Positions 38,627-46,383 of a stretch of DNA of 64,000 nt are shown piece after piece. The DNA is from a bacterium (GTDB lineage Bacteria; Verrucomicrobiota; Verrucomicrobiia; Limisphaerales; RI-55), in NCBI GenBank assembly GCA_016124235.1, contig WGOC01000017.1, positions 124,001 through 188,000 of the forward strand, given 5' to 3'. A program made the translations under genes and the position numbers. Under the pieces are notes generated by a model. The model did no database searches, was not told the DNA's origin, and was given only the letters and a program-made list of their open reading frames with translations. Position 1 is the first letter of the stretch, and each line of letters starts with the position of its first letter.

Positions 38627-38701
38627 TGGGTTGGCCAACCGGATTTGCACCGGCACAGCCGCCGTCACAGGGCGGGATGCTGCTGTTACATCATGGCCAA
38701 C
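38627..38701 (-). tRNA. tRNA-His(GTG)-like RNA with noncanonical D- and T-loops
   Basis: The 75-nt cloverleaf has a 7-bp acceptor stem plus a G-1:C73 pair, the identity element of tRNA-His. The anticodon stem is CCGCC/GGCGG with loop CTGTGAC (anticodon GTG). The 4-nt variable loop is CTGT. The T-stem is GCCGG/CCGGT, and CCA is encoded. The D-arm (ATGT AACAGCA GCAT) lacks the invariant GG, and the T-loop is TGCAAAT rather than TTCRANT. The elbow contacts between G18G19 and position 55/56 therefore cannot form normally. It lies between rtcB and the M48 gene. Confidence 0.75.
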
Positions 38702-38811
38702 ATGAATGAGCACGGAGGACGGGAGCACAAAGTCGCCGCTCACTGACAGACATTAACTTTGCGCCCGCGTTCCTCCATGGCGATGGTCCATGTCGGACCT
38801 GCATTCACGCG

Positions 38812-39978
38812 CTAGCGGGATTGTTTGCGCGTTTTGTAAGTGAGGAGCGGCCGGAACGTGGCAACGACGGAAACGAGTCCGGAATCCACCAGATCCTGGA
38901 TCACTGCCTCGATGTTTTTGTAGGCAGCGGGTGCTTCCTCGTAGAGGAGGTCGCGCTCCTCGCAGATCACGCGACCGCCGACCCGCGTCTGCACCAACTC
39001 GGACACACGGAAACGTTCGCGCATGCGTTGGCGCGCTTGTGAACGTGCCCATTTGCGTCCGGCACCGTGAGCCAACGACCATGCGTGGCTTTCGCCGTCA
39101 CCCGTCACCTTGACCAGATAACTCAATGAACCACGCGAACCTGGAATGATGACGAAGTCGCCACTCGCGTCCACGGCGCCTTTGCGGTGAATCCATTCCC
39201 TCACCCGGCCTGACGGCCACCCTCTCCCATCCGGTGGGAGAGGGGTTGGGGGTGAGGGTACGATGCTGTTATGGCAACCATCCCAAAGCCGTTCGGCTTC
39301 GGCTCCGAGTGCCGCGCAGAACCGTCCCGCGATAAGTTCGCGATTCACTCTCGCCCAACGAACGGCAACGTCATGGCCGCGCAGGTATTCCATCGCCGCA
39401 AACGATTCCGCTTCAACCCCGTTGCCGAAGTGTTCATCGACATGCGCCCGCAAAATGGTTTCGCCAAGTCCACGAGATCCGCTGTGAACCAGCACCACGA
39501 GCTGTTGTTTGCCCAGGTTCAAGCGTTTGAATTCGCGCGGCGCGACCACTTCTTCGACCGCTTGCAGTTCGGCGAAGTGATTGCCACCGCCGATTGTGCC
39601 CAGCGCCTGATCAAATTCCGTTGATTCAATTTCGCGTTCGGCGAGGTATTCAGCGTGATTGCCTTCCCACGGATGTTCCAGATCGAAGCGGATGGCCGCC
39701 CAGCGATCCAGTTTCACATCGCGCCGGACGAGATCGGTCGCGAACAAAGCCATACCGCAACCGATGTCCCCACCGATAAGATGCGGATAGATCATCCCCT
39801 CCGACACAAAAGCCGCGCCAACGGGCGAGCCCTTGCCCGGATGCAGATCGGGAAATCCGACGGCGTAACGCATGCCGTCGAGCTTCGCGGTGGCGTAGAG
39901 TTGTCGTACGGCCTCCCCTTCGATCCAGCTCGTGGGCGAGGCGAAAAGGCGCACTTGAGTTTCAGTCAGTGTTTTCAT
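38812..39978 (-). CDS. rtcB: RNA-splicing ligase RtcB family (RtcB2-like)
   Basis: The 388-residue protein has the RtcB active-site series: GGDIGCGMALF (Mn-binding Cys), LGTIGGGNHFAEL, VHSGSRGLG, ARVNREL, CHNSI, RKGAVDASGDFVIIPGSRGSLSYLV, and the guanylylated His304 in SLAHGAGRKWAR. The PGSRG and HGAGRK variants fit the RtcB2 (PrfH-linked) subgroup rather than RtcB1. RtcB joins 2',3'-cyclic phosphate and 5'-OH RNA ends using GTP, repairing tRNAs cut in the anticodon loop. Residues about 240-261 derive from an inserted palindromic repeat. No prfH, archease or RtcR gene is in the window. Confidence 0.93.
   Translation of the reverse strand: MKTLTETQVRLFASPTSWIEGEAVRQLYATAKLDGMRYAVGFPDLHPGKGSPVGAAFVSEGMIYPHLIGGDIGCGMALFATDLVRRDVKLDRWAAIRFDLEHPWEGNHAEYLAEREIESTEFDQALGTIGGGNHFAELQAVEEVVAPREFKRLNLGKQQLVVLVHSGSRGLGETILRAHVDEHFGNGVEAESFAAMEYLRGHDVAVRWARVNRELIAGRFCAALGAEAERLWDGCHNSIVPSPPTPLPPDGRGWPSGRVREWIHRKGAVDASGDFVIIPGSRGSLSYLVKVTGDGESHAWSLAHGAGRKWARSQARQRMRERFRVSELVQTRVGGRVICEERDLLYEEAPAAYKNIEAVIQDLVDSGLVSVVATFRPLLTYKTRKQSR
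39198..39258. repeat. Palindromic dispersed-repeat element inserted in rtcB
   Basis: Outer arms CCCTCACCC (39198-39206) and GGGTGAGGG (39250-39258) enclose a perfect inner hairpin, CCTCTCCCA-TCCGG-TGGGAGAGG (39221-39243). This is the layout of a dispersed palindromic repeat that I know from Verrucomicrobia and other phyla. Here it lies inside the rtcB reading frame and is translated as a Pro/Gly-rich segment (PSPPTPLPPDGRGWPSG). It falls in the loop between the CHN and RKGA active-site motifs without breaking the frame. Confidence 0.8.
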
Positions 39979-40231
39979 GTTTCCTTTCGGGCCCGCCGGA
40001 GCGGGATTGCGGTTGGTTTCGGAACAACGAGCGAAGTCGTCTTAAGACGGCTCTCAATACTGCCGGCAGGCGTCGGGTATTTTTATGCAGAGAAGAATAC
40101 TCCGACGGTGTCTCCGTGTAGGCGAGTCGCTCGCGTTTGTACACGTCCAGACACGTTGCCGTCATGGTGACTTCCAGTTTGGGATGACTATGTTCGTCGT
40201 CATTGTCTTCGCCGGATGCGGGCGAATTCAT
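39962..40231 (-). CDS. Small hypothetical protein upstream of rtcB
   Basis: The 89-residue protein is preceded by a strong Shine-Dalgarno (AGGAGG, 7 nt spacing). Its stop lies 17 nt inside rtcB, so it is coupled to the ligase. The N-terminal half is acidic (GEDNDDEHSHPKLE) and the C-terminal half very basic (RRLPAVLRAVLRRLRSLFRN). No domain is recognised. The charge split suggests a small RNA- or protein-binding adaptor. It also might mainly serve to bring ribosomes to rtcB. Confidence 0.6.
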   Translation of the reverse strand: MNSPASGEDNDDEHSHPKLEVTMTATCLDVYKRERLAYTETPSEYSSLHKNTRRLPAVLRAVLRRLRSLFRNQPQSRSGGPERKHENTD

Positions 40232-40248
40232 CAGTTTCCTCCTGTGTT

Positions 40249-40287
40249 AAAATGAAAAGCCGGGGCGCCGGATTGACCGACGCCCCG
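40249..40287 (-). terminator. Terminator/attenuator hairpin before the rtcB gene pair
   Basis: On the minus strand an 11-bp GC-rich stem (CGGGGCGTCGG with CCGGCGCCCCG, one mismatch, 5-nt loop) is followed by GGCTTTTCATTTT. It lies 14 nt after the stop of the 276-residue gene and 18 nt before the start of the small gene that leads rtcB. Expression of rtcB thus needs readthrough or its own promoter. The stem also has a T-rich tail on plus. Confidence 0.65.
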
Positions 40288-40301
40288 ACCGGTTTTGTTG
40301 T

Positions 40302-41132
40302 TTAGTCCAGGAACGCCACGTTGCGCATCGTGCGACTCTGGTTTTCGGTGTTCATCAGAACACGATGCCAGAACGGCAGTGTGATCGTGGCGTGATCGCT
40401 GTGTCGGACGCTGCCGCGGGCATAAACGCCCGCGTTGCGGCGCATAATGCGCCAGCCCCAGCGAGCGGCATTTGGATTCACGCGAAGCAACTCACGGTAT
40501 TCCTTTTCAGAAATCCCGTTCGGATGCTTCGCACAAACGTGAACCGTTTCCCCACCGGTGCGGAACAGTCGTTCCACCCAGTGGGGTTTGCCGGCGCCAC
40601 GACGGAGCGGTTCGTTGTGGAGAACGAGTTTTTCGTTCACCTGCAAGGTTGGCTCCGGCACGAAGAACCATTCGCCCTGACGGCGAAACGCGCGGTTCTT
40701 GCGGGCATAGCGTTTGCGGGACGATACGAGGTTGCGCGCAAGCGCGGCCCGAACGTCCGGCGGTTGGAGCGCGTCCATGGCCTGGCGCACGCTTGACGCG
40801 CGACCCGGCACGGCGGCGACGAACCATTCACGTTCATCGTGGCCGCACAGGAAGCGGTCGAGTTGCGCGCTTTCACCAGACTTGCGGACGTGCAGCAACA
40901 GATGCCGCTGTTTGGGTTCGCTCTGCGCGACCACAACGTCCAACGCGTCGGACAAATGCGACGGCACGCGCAGTTCAAAGAACTGACCGTGACGATCGCG
41001 CTGGATGTCCACCGCGTAGTCCGTCGGGTTGAACCAACGGCGATCGCCCTGGGTCCACCGCGACGGGATTTCACGCACATTCAGGCGCGCACCCATCGCG
41101 GCAAACTTGGACTCAATTTGTTTTGCATTCAT
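40302..41132 (-). CDS. Uncharacterised basic protein of the RtcB island
   Basis: The 276-residue soluble protein is rich in Arg. An N-terminal region (QIESKFAAMGARLNVREI, RDRHGQFFELRVP) is followed by a basic middle (KRYARKNRAFRRQGEWFFVPEP). The C-terminus has a conserved-looking GVYARGSVRHSDHATITLPFWHRVLMNTEN with several His residues. No named domain is recognised. Its Met lies inside the upstream 53-residue ORF (20-nt overlap) and an intrinsic terminator follows the stop. Position beside three tRNA-like RNAs and rtcB suggests an RNA-binding or RNA-modifying role. Confidence 0.7.
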   Translation of the reverse strand: MNAKQIESKFAAMGARLNVREIPSRWTQGDRRWFNPTDYAVDIQRDRHGQFFELRVPSHLSDALDVVVAQSEPKQRHLLLHVRKSGESAQLDRFLCGHDEREWFVAAVPGRASSVRQAMDALQPPDVRAALARNLVSSRKRYARKNRAFRRQGEWFFVPEPTLQVNEKLVLHNEPLRRGAGKPHWVERLFRTGGETVHVCAKHPNGISEKEYRELLRVNPNAARWGWRIMRRNAGVYARGSVRHSDHATITLPFWHRVLMNTENQSRTMRNVAFLD

Positions 41133-41274
41133 AATCTGTGATTTTTGGTTTCAAACCGAATCGCACCGGACGGAAGGTGATGTTCACCTTCACCGGTTTG
41201 ATCCGGATGACACGACTGGGTTTGTAGCTCTTGCGGAAGAGCAACTGACTTTGGAAGTAACGGGTTATTCTCAT
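41113..41274 (-). CDS. 53-residue highly basic small protein
   Basis: The ATG at 41274-41272 is preceded by AAAGGAAACCC, a good Shine-Dalgarno. The frame encodes MRITRYFQSQLLFRKSYKPS, then an alternating basic segment RVIRIKPVKVNITFRPVRFG, and ends DYECKTN. Thirteen of 53 residues are Lys or Arg against very few acidic ones. It overlaps the 276-residue gene by 20 nt and begins 32 nt after the CCA of the tRNA-Pro-like RNA. It is probably a nucleic-acid-binding strand pair. It is too short for standard ORF filters. Confidence 0.6.
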   Translation of the reverse strand: MRITRYFQSQLLFRKSYKPSRVIRIKPVKVNITFRPVRFGLKPKITDYECKTN

Positions 41275-41305
41275 GGGTTTCCTTTCGTTGAGGGCTTGAA
41301 AAAAT

Positions 41306-41381
41306 TGGTCAGCGCGGTGGGACTCGCACCCACGATCTTCCGGTCCCAGGCCGGATGCGTTGGCTGCTACGCTACGCGCTG
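41306..41381 (-). tRNA. tRNA-Pro(TGG)-like RNA with C33 and noncanonical loops
   Basis: The 76-nt cloverleaf has a perfect 7-bp acceptor (CAGCGCG/CGCGCTG, C1:G72 as in tRNA-Pro), A73 and encoded CCA. The D-stem is GCGT/ACGC with loop AGCAGCCA lacking GG. The anticodon stem is TCCGG/CCGGA with loop CCTGGGA, which reads anticodon TGG but has C at position 33, where U is universal. The T-stem is GTGGG/CCCAC with loop TGCGAGT, so T54-G55-C56 replaces T-T-C. Confidence 0.75.
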
Positions 41382-41383
41382 TT

Positions 41384-41450
41384 CAACCCGACACCTTTGA
41401 AATCGGGTTGGGTGGGATACGACGGCGGTAACCTTGGAAACCGGCGTCGT
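41384..41450 (-). other. Two spacer hairpins between tRNA-like RNAs
   Basis: CAACCCG (41384-41390) pairs perfectly with CGGGTTG (41404-41410). A second stem of 10 bp with one C-C mismatch lies at 41419-41450 (ACGACG-C-CGGT pairing with ACCG-C-CGTCGT). They fill the space between the tRNA-Pro-like and tRNA-Met-like RNAs. They may guide processing of a common precursor. No U-tract is present, so they are not terminators. Confidence 0.45.
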
Positions 41451-41457
41451 GGTAAGA

Positions 41458-41530
41458 TGGTAGCGGGGGTGGGAGTCGCACCCACGAAGGCTGAGGTTAT
41501 GAGCCTCGCCTGAATCTCATTCTCCCCGCA
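41458..41530 (-). tRNA. tRNA-Met/Ile2(CAT)-like RNA with reduced D-arm
   Basis: The 73-nt RNA has acceptor TGCGGGG/CCCCGCT, six GC pairs with a T-T mismatch at 1:72, then A73 and encoded CCA. The anticodon loop is CTCATAA (anticodon CAT). The stem is unusually long: AGGCGAGG pairs with CCTC-A-GCCT, eight pairs with one bulged A. The D-arm is reduced to GAAT-GAG-ATTC. The T-arm is GTGGG/CCCAC with loop TGCGACT, again T-G-C. A 1:72 mismatch is an initiator-like trait, but other initiator features are absent. Confidence 0.65.
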
Positions 41531-41535
41531 AAAAT

Positions 41536-41607
41536 TGGTAGCAGCCGGCGTGAGGAGGCTCTGATTTTCTCGATACTTTAAGTGAGCCTCATTACTTCGG
41601 CTGCTAC
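41536..41607 (-). ncRNA. CCA-ended long hairpin RNA
   Basis: On the minus strand GTAGCAGCCG pairs with CGGCTGCTAC over 10 bp, and the product would end in ACCA like the neighbouring tRNA-likes. Inside, after a symmetric 7/7 internal loop, GAGGCTC pairs with GAGCCTC and closes a 22-nt loop. No T-arm or anticodon arm can be drawn. Its CCA is separated by only 5 nt from the tRNA-Met-like RNA. The shape (acceptor-like end, internal loop, upper stem) recalls bacterial Y RNAs. Confidence 0.5.
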
Positions 41608-41609
41608 GT

Positions 41610-41711
41610 AGAAAATTAAAAGAGCCAGGAACGTCATTGCGCTCCTGGCCCATGCCATTTTCCCCGACACCATTGGTCGGGGTTCAACAAAGAACAAACA
41701 CCTCCTGGTGA
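41610..41711 (-). promoter_or_regulatory. Structured leader upstream of the tRNA-like cluster
   Basis: On the minus strand, in order: an AGGAGGTG sequence (41708-41701) without a clear start codon; a perfect hairpin CCCCGAC-CAATGGT-GTCGGGG (41682-41662); and a second hairpin GCCAGGA...TCCTGGC (41649-41624) followed by CTCTTTTAATTTTC. The last is terminator-like and sits directly before the hairpin RNA. It may be a terminator for an upstream transcript or an attenuator of the island. Confidence 0.45.
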
Positions 41712-41980
41712 TCTATGCGATCCCAGCCCGCGGATTCACGGCGGCTCTTTCGGTGTTTGGGGGCACACCTCCTCCGAAGCCCTTGGATTGTAAAATCAGG
41801 TGCCAACACGCCGGCGCCCTTCGTTGTGACCAATGGTTCGTATCCATCGGTGGAGAACCTCGGTTCTCCGGCGCCAGTTTTGGTTTTGTGTCAGATGACA
41901 TCATCGAGATGCCGTCAGTTTGTTACCCATGTATCATTCGCCTTTCGTTGCTAGTTTACTTCATCGCTTTCCGGACAAAT

Positions 41981-42015
41981 AAAAAACCCTGCCTACACGC
42001 GGTAAGCAGGGTTGG
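41981..42015 (-). terminator. Intrinsic terminator, minus strand
   Basis: AACCCTGC pairs with GCAGGGTT around a 13-nt loop. The minus strand continues TTTTATTTG directly after the stem. No minus-strand gene is recognised upstream (42016-42462), so an unrecognised small transcript may end here. Between 41712 and 41980 only small dyads are seen, for example GGAGAACC-TC-GGTTCTCC at 41852-41869. Confidence 0.6.
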
Positions 42016-42462
42016 AAAAATCTTCAATTGATTCTCTACCTGCCCACCTCCGGCTGATCCAAATTCTCTACGCGCTTCTGGCCACAATAGGATTTGGACG
42101 GTTCAAGGCCGAACACACCACCTGCACCGGAGCGACCGTGACGAATCCCGACAATCGTCAGGACCGACCGTGTTGCCGGCCAGCTTGGGGTTGATATGTT
42201 CATCGTGTTTCTCATCAAACGTGGGAGACGATTAGCAAACTTCCAGGGTTACAGTCCACTTATACTTTGCGGGGTGCAATTATCTCAAAACTTGATATCA
42301 CGATACGGTGATTGAAGTTACACACATCAATGCCACAACTTCGGCACGCCTGATTTACCCTCGCCAAAACCTGGCTGTTTTTCCAACCTCGGCGCTCCCG
42401 GATCAGCCGGAAAGCTGAATCGATTGGCCATCAACTTATCAAAGCATTCAACACCGCCGCTC
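42016..42462. other. Intergenic region before pgi
   Basis: No gene is recognised. TCCAAAT at 42058-42064 and ATTTGGA at 42092-42098 form a 7-bp dyad. Near 42263 TATACT could be a -10 element for pgi. The A/T content rises towards 42300. An open frame on minus (42036-42218) has no ribosome binding site and a composition typical of chance. Confidence 0.35.
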
Positions 42463-44100
<1,638 letters not shown>

Positions 44101-44192
44101 ACTTCTGCAAACTGGTGCGACATTAAGTGCAGCCCTGTTGACGAATCCGGCGGATTCCCGTTTGAACTGCGCGCAACATTCTGGCAATTGCT

Positions 44193-46046
44193 TCATTGAT
44201 CGAGTGTCGCCGTCACGAGAAAGAACTGCTTGTCGTCAGTTTGATCGAACAACCGAATGACTTCGCTTCCAGTTCCCGGGATGGACTCCACAGAAGTGGG
44301 TTGTGCAAAGCCGGCGGGGTCCGTTGAAACCGCGAGGGCATAAGTATAACCCACCTCGGTTGGAAACCGAACGCGCAGCTTGCCAGTGCCGTCGGGCTCC
44401 CCCGTCAGTCGCAGTGCTTCACACGTTTGCGTGACGATCAGATTACCCTGCGAAATCGTCAACGGACGCGTGTTGGGCTGCAACAAGTCGGCCCACTTGG
44501 GATCAGTTTGCTCAACGAACACGGTCGTCGGGGTTCCCGTGATTGCGCCCTGATCGGTCACCGTGGTGGTAAATGCTTCCAATGTCGTCGGCACGACGGG
44601 CTCGAAATCGAGGCACAGAGTATCATTGAGATTGTCGTCGAACGCGGCGACAAAATGGTCGGCGGTGCCGCTGTCCGGCCACGTCGCGTTGAGCGGTTGG
44701 GTGGTGTCGTCCGGCAGGTTGAAATGCACCCGACTGCTGATGTTGACTACCTGCTTGATCTCGAGATCGGTGAGGTTCAGCGGATCGCATTTGAGCAGGT
44801 AATTCTGTGCCAGCCCACGAATCGATGCGAACAACCGGCCGCTGCGGAACTCAATCGCTGTCATTGTCAACTCCTCATCCAATTTGAAACGGACTGTCTC
44901 CTCGACATTACCGGTATCCAAATCAAGCCGAATAAGAACGAGGAAACTCGCCCCACCCGAAGGATCATCCATGCGAGCCGGAATTACAATTTCGTTGCCT
45001 CGCCCGGCAGCGACTCGGAGCTTCCGATAGCTGTCGTTTTCAGAGAGTTCCGGAAAATCGAGTTCGCGAGCGGTTATGAGTTGATCATCAATACAGGCGA
45101 CGACAAGACCCGATGCGGTCTTGATGGCTGGTCCCGCGTACCTGGGATCCTTTTCAGTAATTTGGGCAGCGGAAGGAACAGACGACCGCGGCAGGCCCCC
45201 GATTAGAATGATAAATGGCAGCAGCCCGTACTTCTTGGTTGGTTCTCGAACAAACTCCGGGCTGATGGTCATCGTATCAACAACGATCTCACTGAAGAGA
45301 CTGGTTCCAAGAGTCACTGGGCCGGTCTGAGGACGATCAATTTTGGCGACCAATCCCATAGGTTGGCCGCTACCGTCTGCCATTTGTGCTACTCCTGAAA
45401 TAATCGTACGGCCATCCGCGAACGCTCCTATGTTCGGACCATTCATAAATCGATAGTTCTGAGTTGCAAATTCCGTGACCAATTTGCCGGATCGATCGAA
45501 TAGACCGAAACGAGAGATAACATCTACGGTTTCATCAATAAGGAACCCACCGTCCATACCGTTCAAGAGCGTCACACGTTTTGTGTCCTGGGGAAACTCA
45601 ACACCGAGTATCTTTTGCACCCCGTTGCCGGGATCATAGGTTATCAGATGGACGTACGAAGGACTGCCAACCACTTCCTGAAACACGATGTCGCCATTAG
45701 CCTGCCGCATGGGAAACACACCGTCGCCATCGGGATCCATCGCACTGATCACATAGTCAAAATTCGGAAACCTTGCCGACCAGGCATTAATCCCCAGATA
45801 GGCCCCGGTCATCGTATTCTGAAACGTAAAGTCCGTATAAAATCCCGCTTCATAAGTATACTTTGCCGTGCCGCCTCCGATGAAGCTCAGGTCAACGAGT
45901 TCCGTGTCCGGCGATATTCGAATCTCATCGCCTGGGTAGAAGATCAATTGGGCTTTCGAAGAAAACGAAGCGAAAGCCAGAAGAAGACCTGCCGAAACAC
46001 GGAATCCGCACACGACCCATCGCGTGGAGAAGGAATGGGGATGCAT
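44193..46046 (-). CDS. Secreted protein of unknown function
   Basis: The 617-residue protein has an N-terminal signal peptide (WVVCGFRVSAGLLLAFASFSSKAQ). The rest is beta-rich: TELVDLSFIGGGTAKYTYEAGFYTDFTF, AMDPDGDGVFPMRQANGDIVF, and a run of blade-like segments (GFLIDETVDVISRFGLFDRSGKLV, GAFADGRTIISGVAQMADGSG, FLVLIRLDLDTGNVEETVRF) that suggest a beta-propeller. The C-terminal about 90 residues have a separate beta domain (VRFPTEVGYTYALAVSTDP) similar to terminal modules of PVC secreted proteins. No PEP-CTERM tail is seen. The gene stands alone. Confidence 0.75.
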   Translation of the reverse strand: MHPHSFSTRWVVCGFRVSAGLLLAFASFSSKAQLIFYPGDEIRISPDTELVDLSFIGGGTAKYTYEAGFYTDFTFQNTMTGAYLGINAWSARFPNFDYVISAMDPDGDGVFPMRQANGDIVFQEVVGSPSYVHLITYDPGNGVQKILGVEFPQDTKRVTLLNGMDGGFLIDETVDVISRFGLFDRSGKLVTEFATQNYRFMNGPNIGAFADGRTIISGVAQMADGSGQPMGLVAKIDRPQTGPVTLGTSLFSEIVVDTMTISPEFVREPTKKYGLLPFIILIGGLPRSSVPSAAQITEKDPRYAGPAIKTASGLVVACIDDQLITARELDFPELSENDSYRKLRVAAGRGNEIVIPARMDDPSGGASFLVLIRLDLDTGNVEETVRFKLDEELTMTAIEFRSGRLFASIRGLAQNYLLKCDPLNLTDLEIKQVVNISSRVHFNLPDDTTQPLNATWPDSGTADHFVAAFDDNLNDTLCLDFEPVVPTTLEAFTTTVTDQGAITGTPTTVFVEQTDPKWADLLQPNTRPLTISQGNLIVTQTCEALRLTGEPDGTGKLRVRFPTEVGYTYALAVSTDPAGFAQPTSVESIPGTGSEVIRLFDQTDDKQFFLVTATLDQ

Positions 46047-46383
46047 CGGAATGTTTTAGCATCTCAAACCGCGCGACAGAACCCCGAAATTCGTAAGTCT
46101 CTGAAGGAGTGGCACCCGCTGCCGAATTCTCACCGCAAATGTGGAAGATCGACCTCCCAAATCGGAATTCGCAGAGATTCTGAGCAACCAATCCTCCAAT
46201 GAATCTTCACCCGTTTTTGTTGGCCGAACTTCGCCGGAATTTTCGCATGGCTTGGTGAGTTTGATTTCGCACGCAAAGAAACAAACGGCCGGAATCCAAA
46301 AACCAAATATGAAAATTCCGATCGAAGCCATCAACGCGAAGCTGGCCGAGCGCGACACAAGGAACACGACGGCGGCCGCCACG
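46047..46383. other. Intergenic region with no gene seen
   Basis: The frame of the YdhR-like protein is open upstream to 46141 on plus, with possible Met at 46309. Those codons show no similarity, and the family begins at the Met at 46384. No terminator or repeat is visible. Confidence 0.35.

Noticed and set aside
38552-38743. 63-codon minus frame
   Set aside because: It runs straight through the tRNA-His-like RNA, and the RNA structure explains the sequence better.
40472-41032. 186-codon plus frame
   Set aside because: Antisense to the 276-residue gene, with Arg/Thr-rich shadow composition.
41372-41653. 93-codon minus frame
   Set aside because: It overlaps two tRNA-like RNAs and the hairpin RNA in antisense or sense without coding character.
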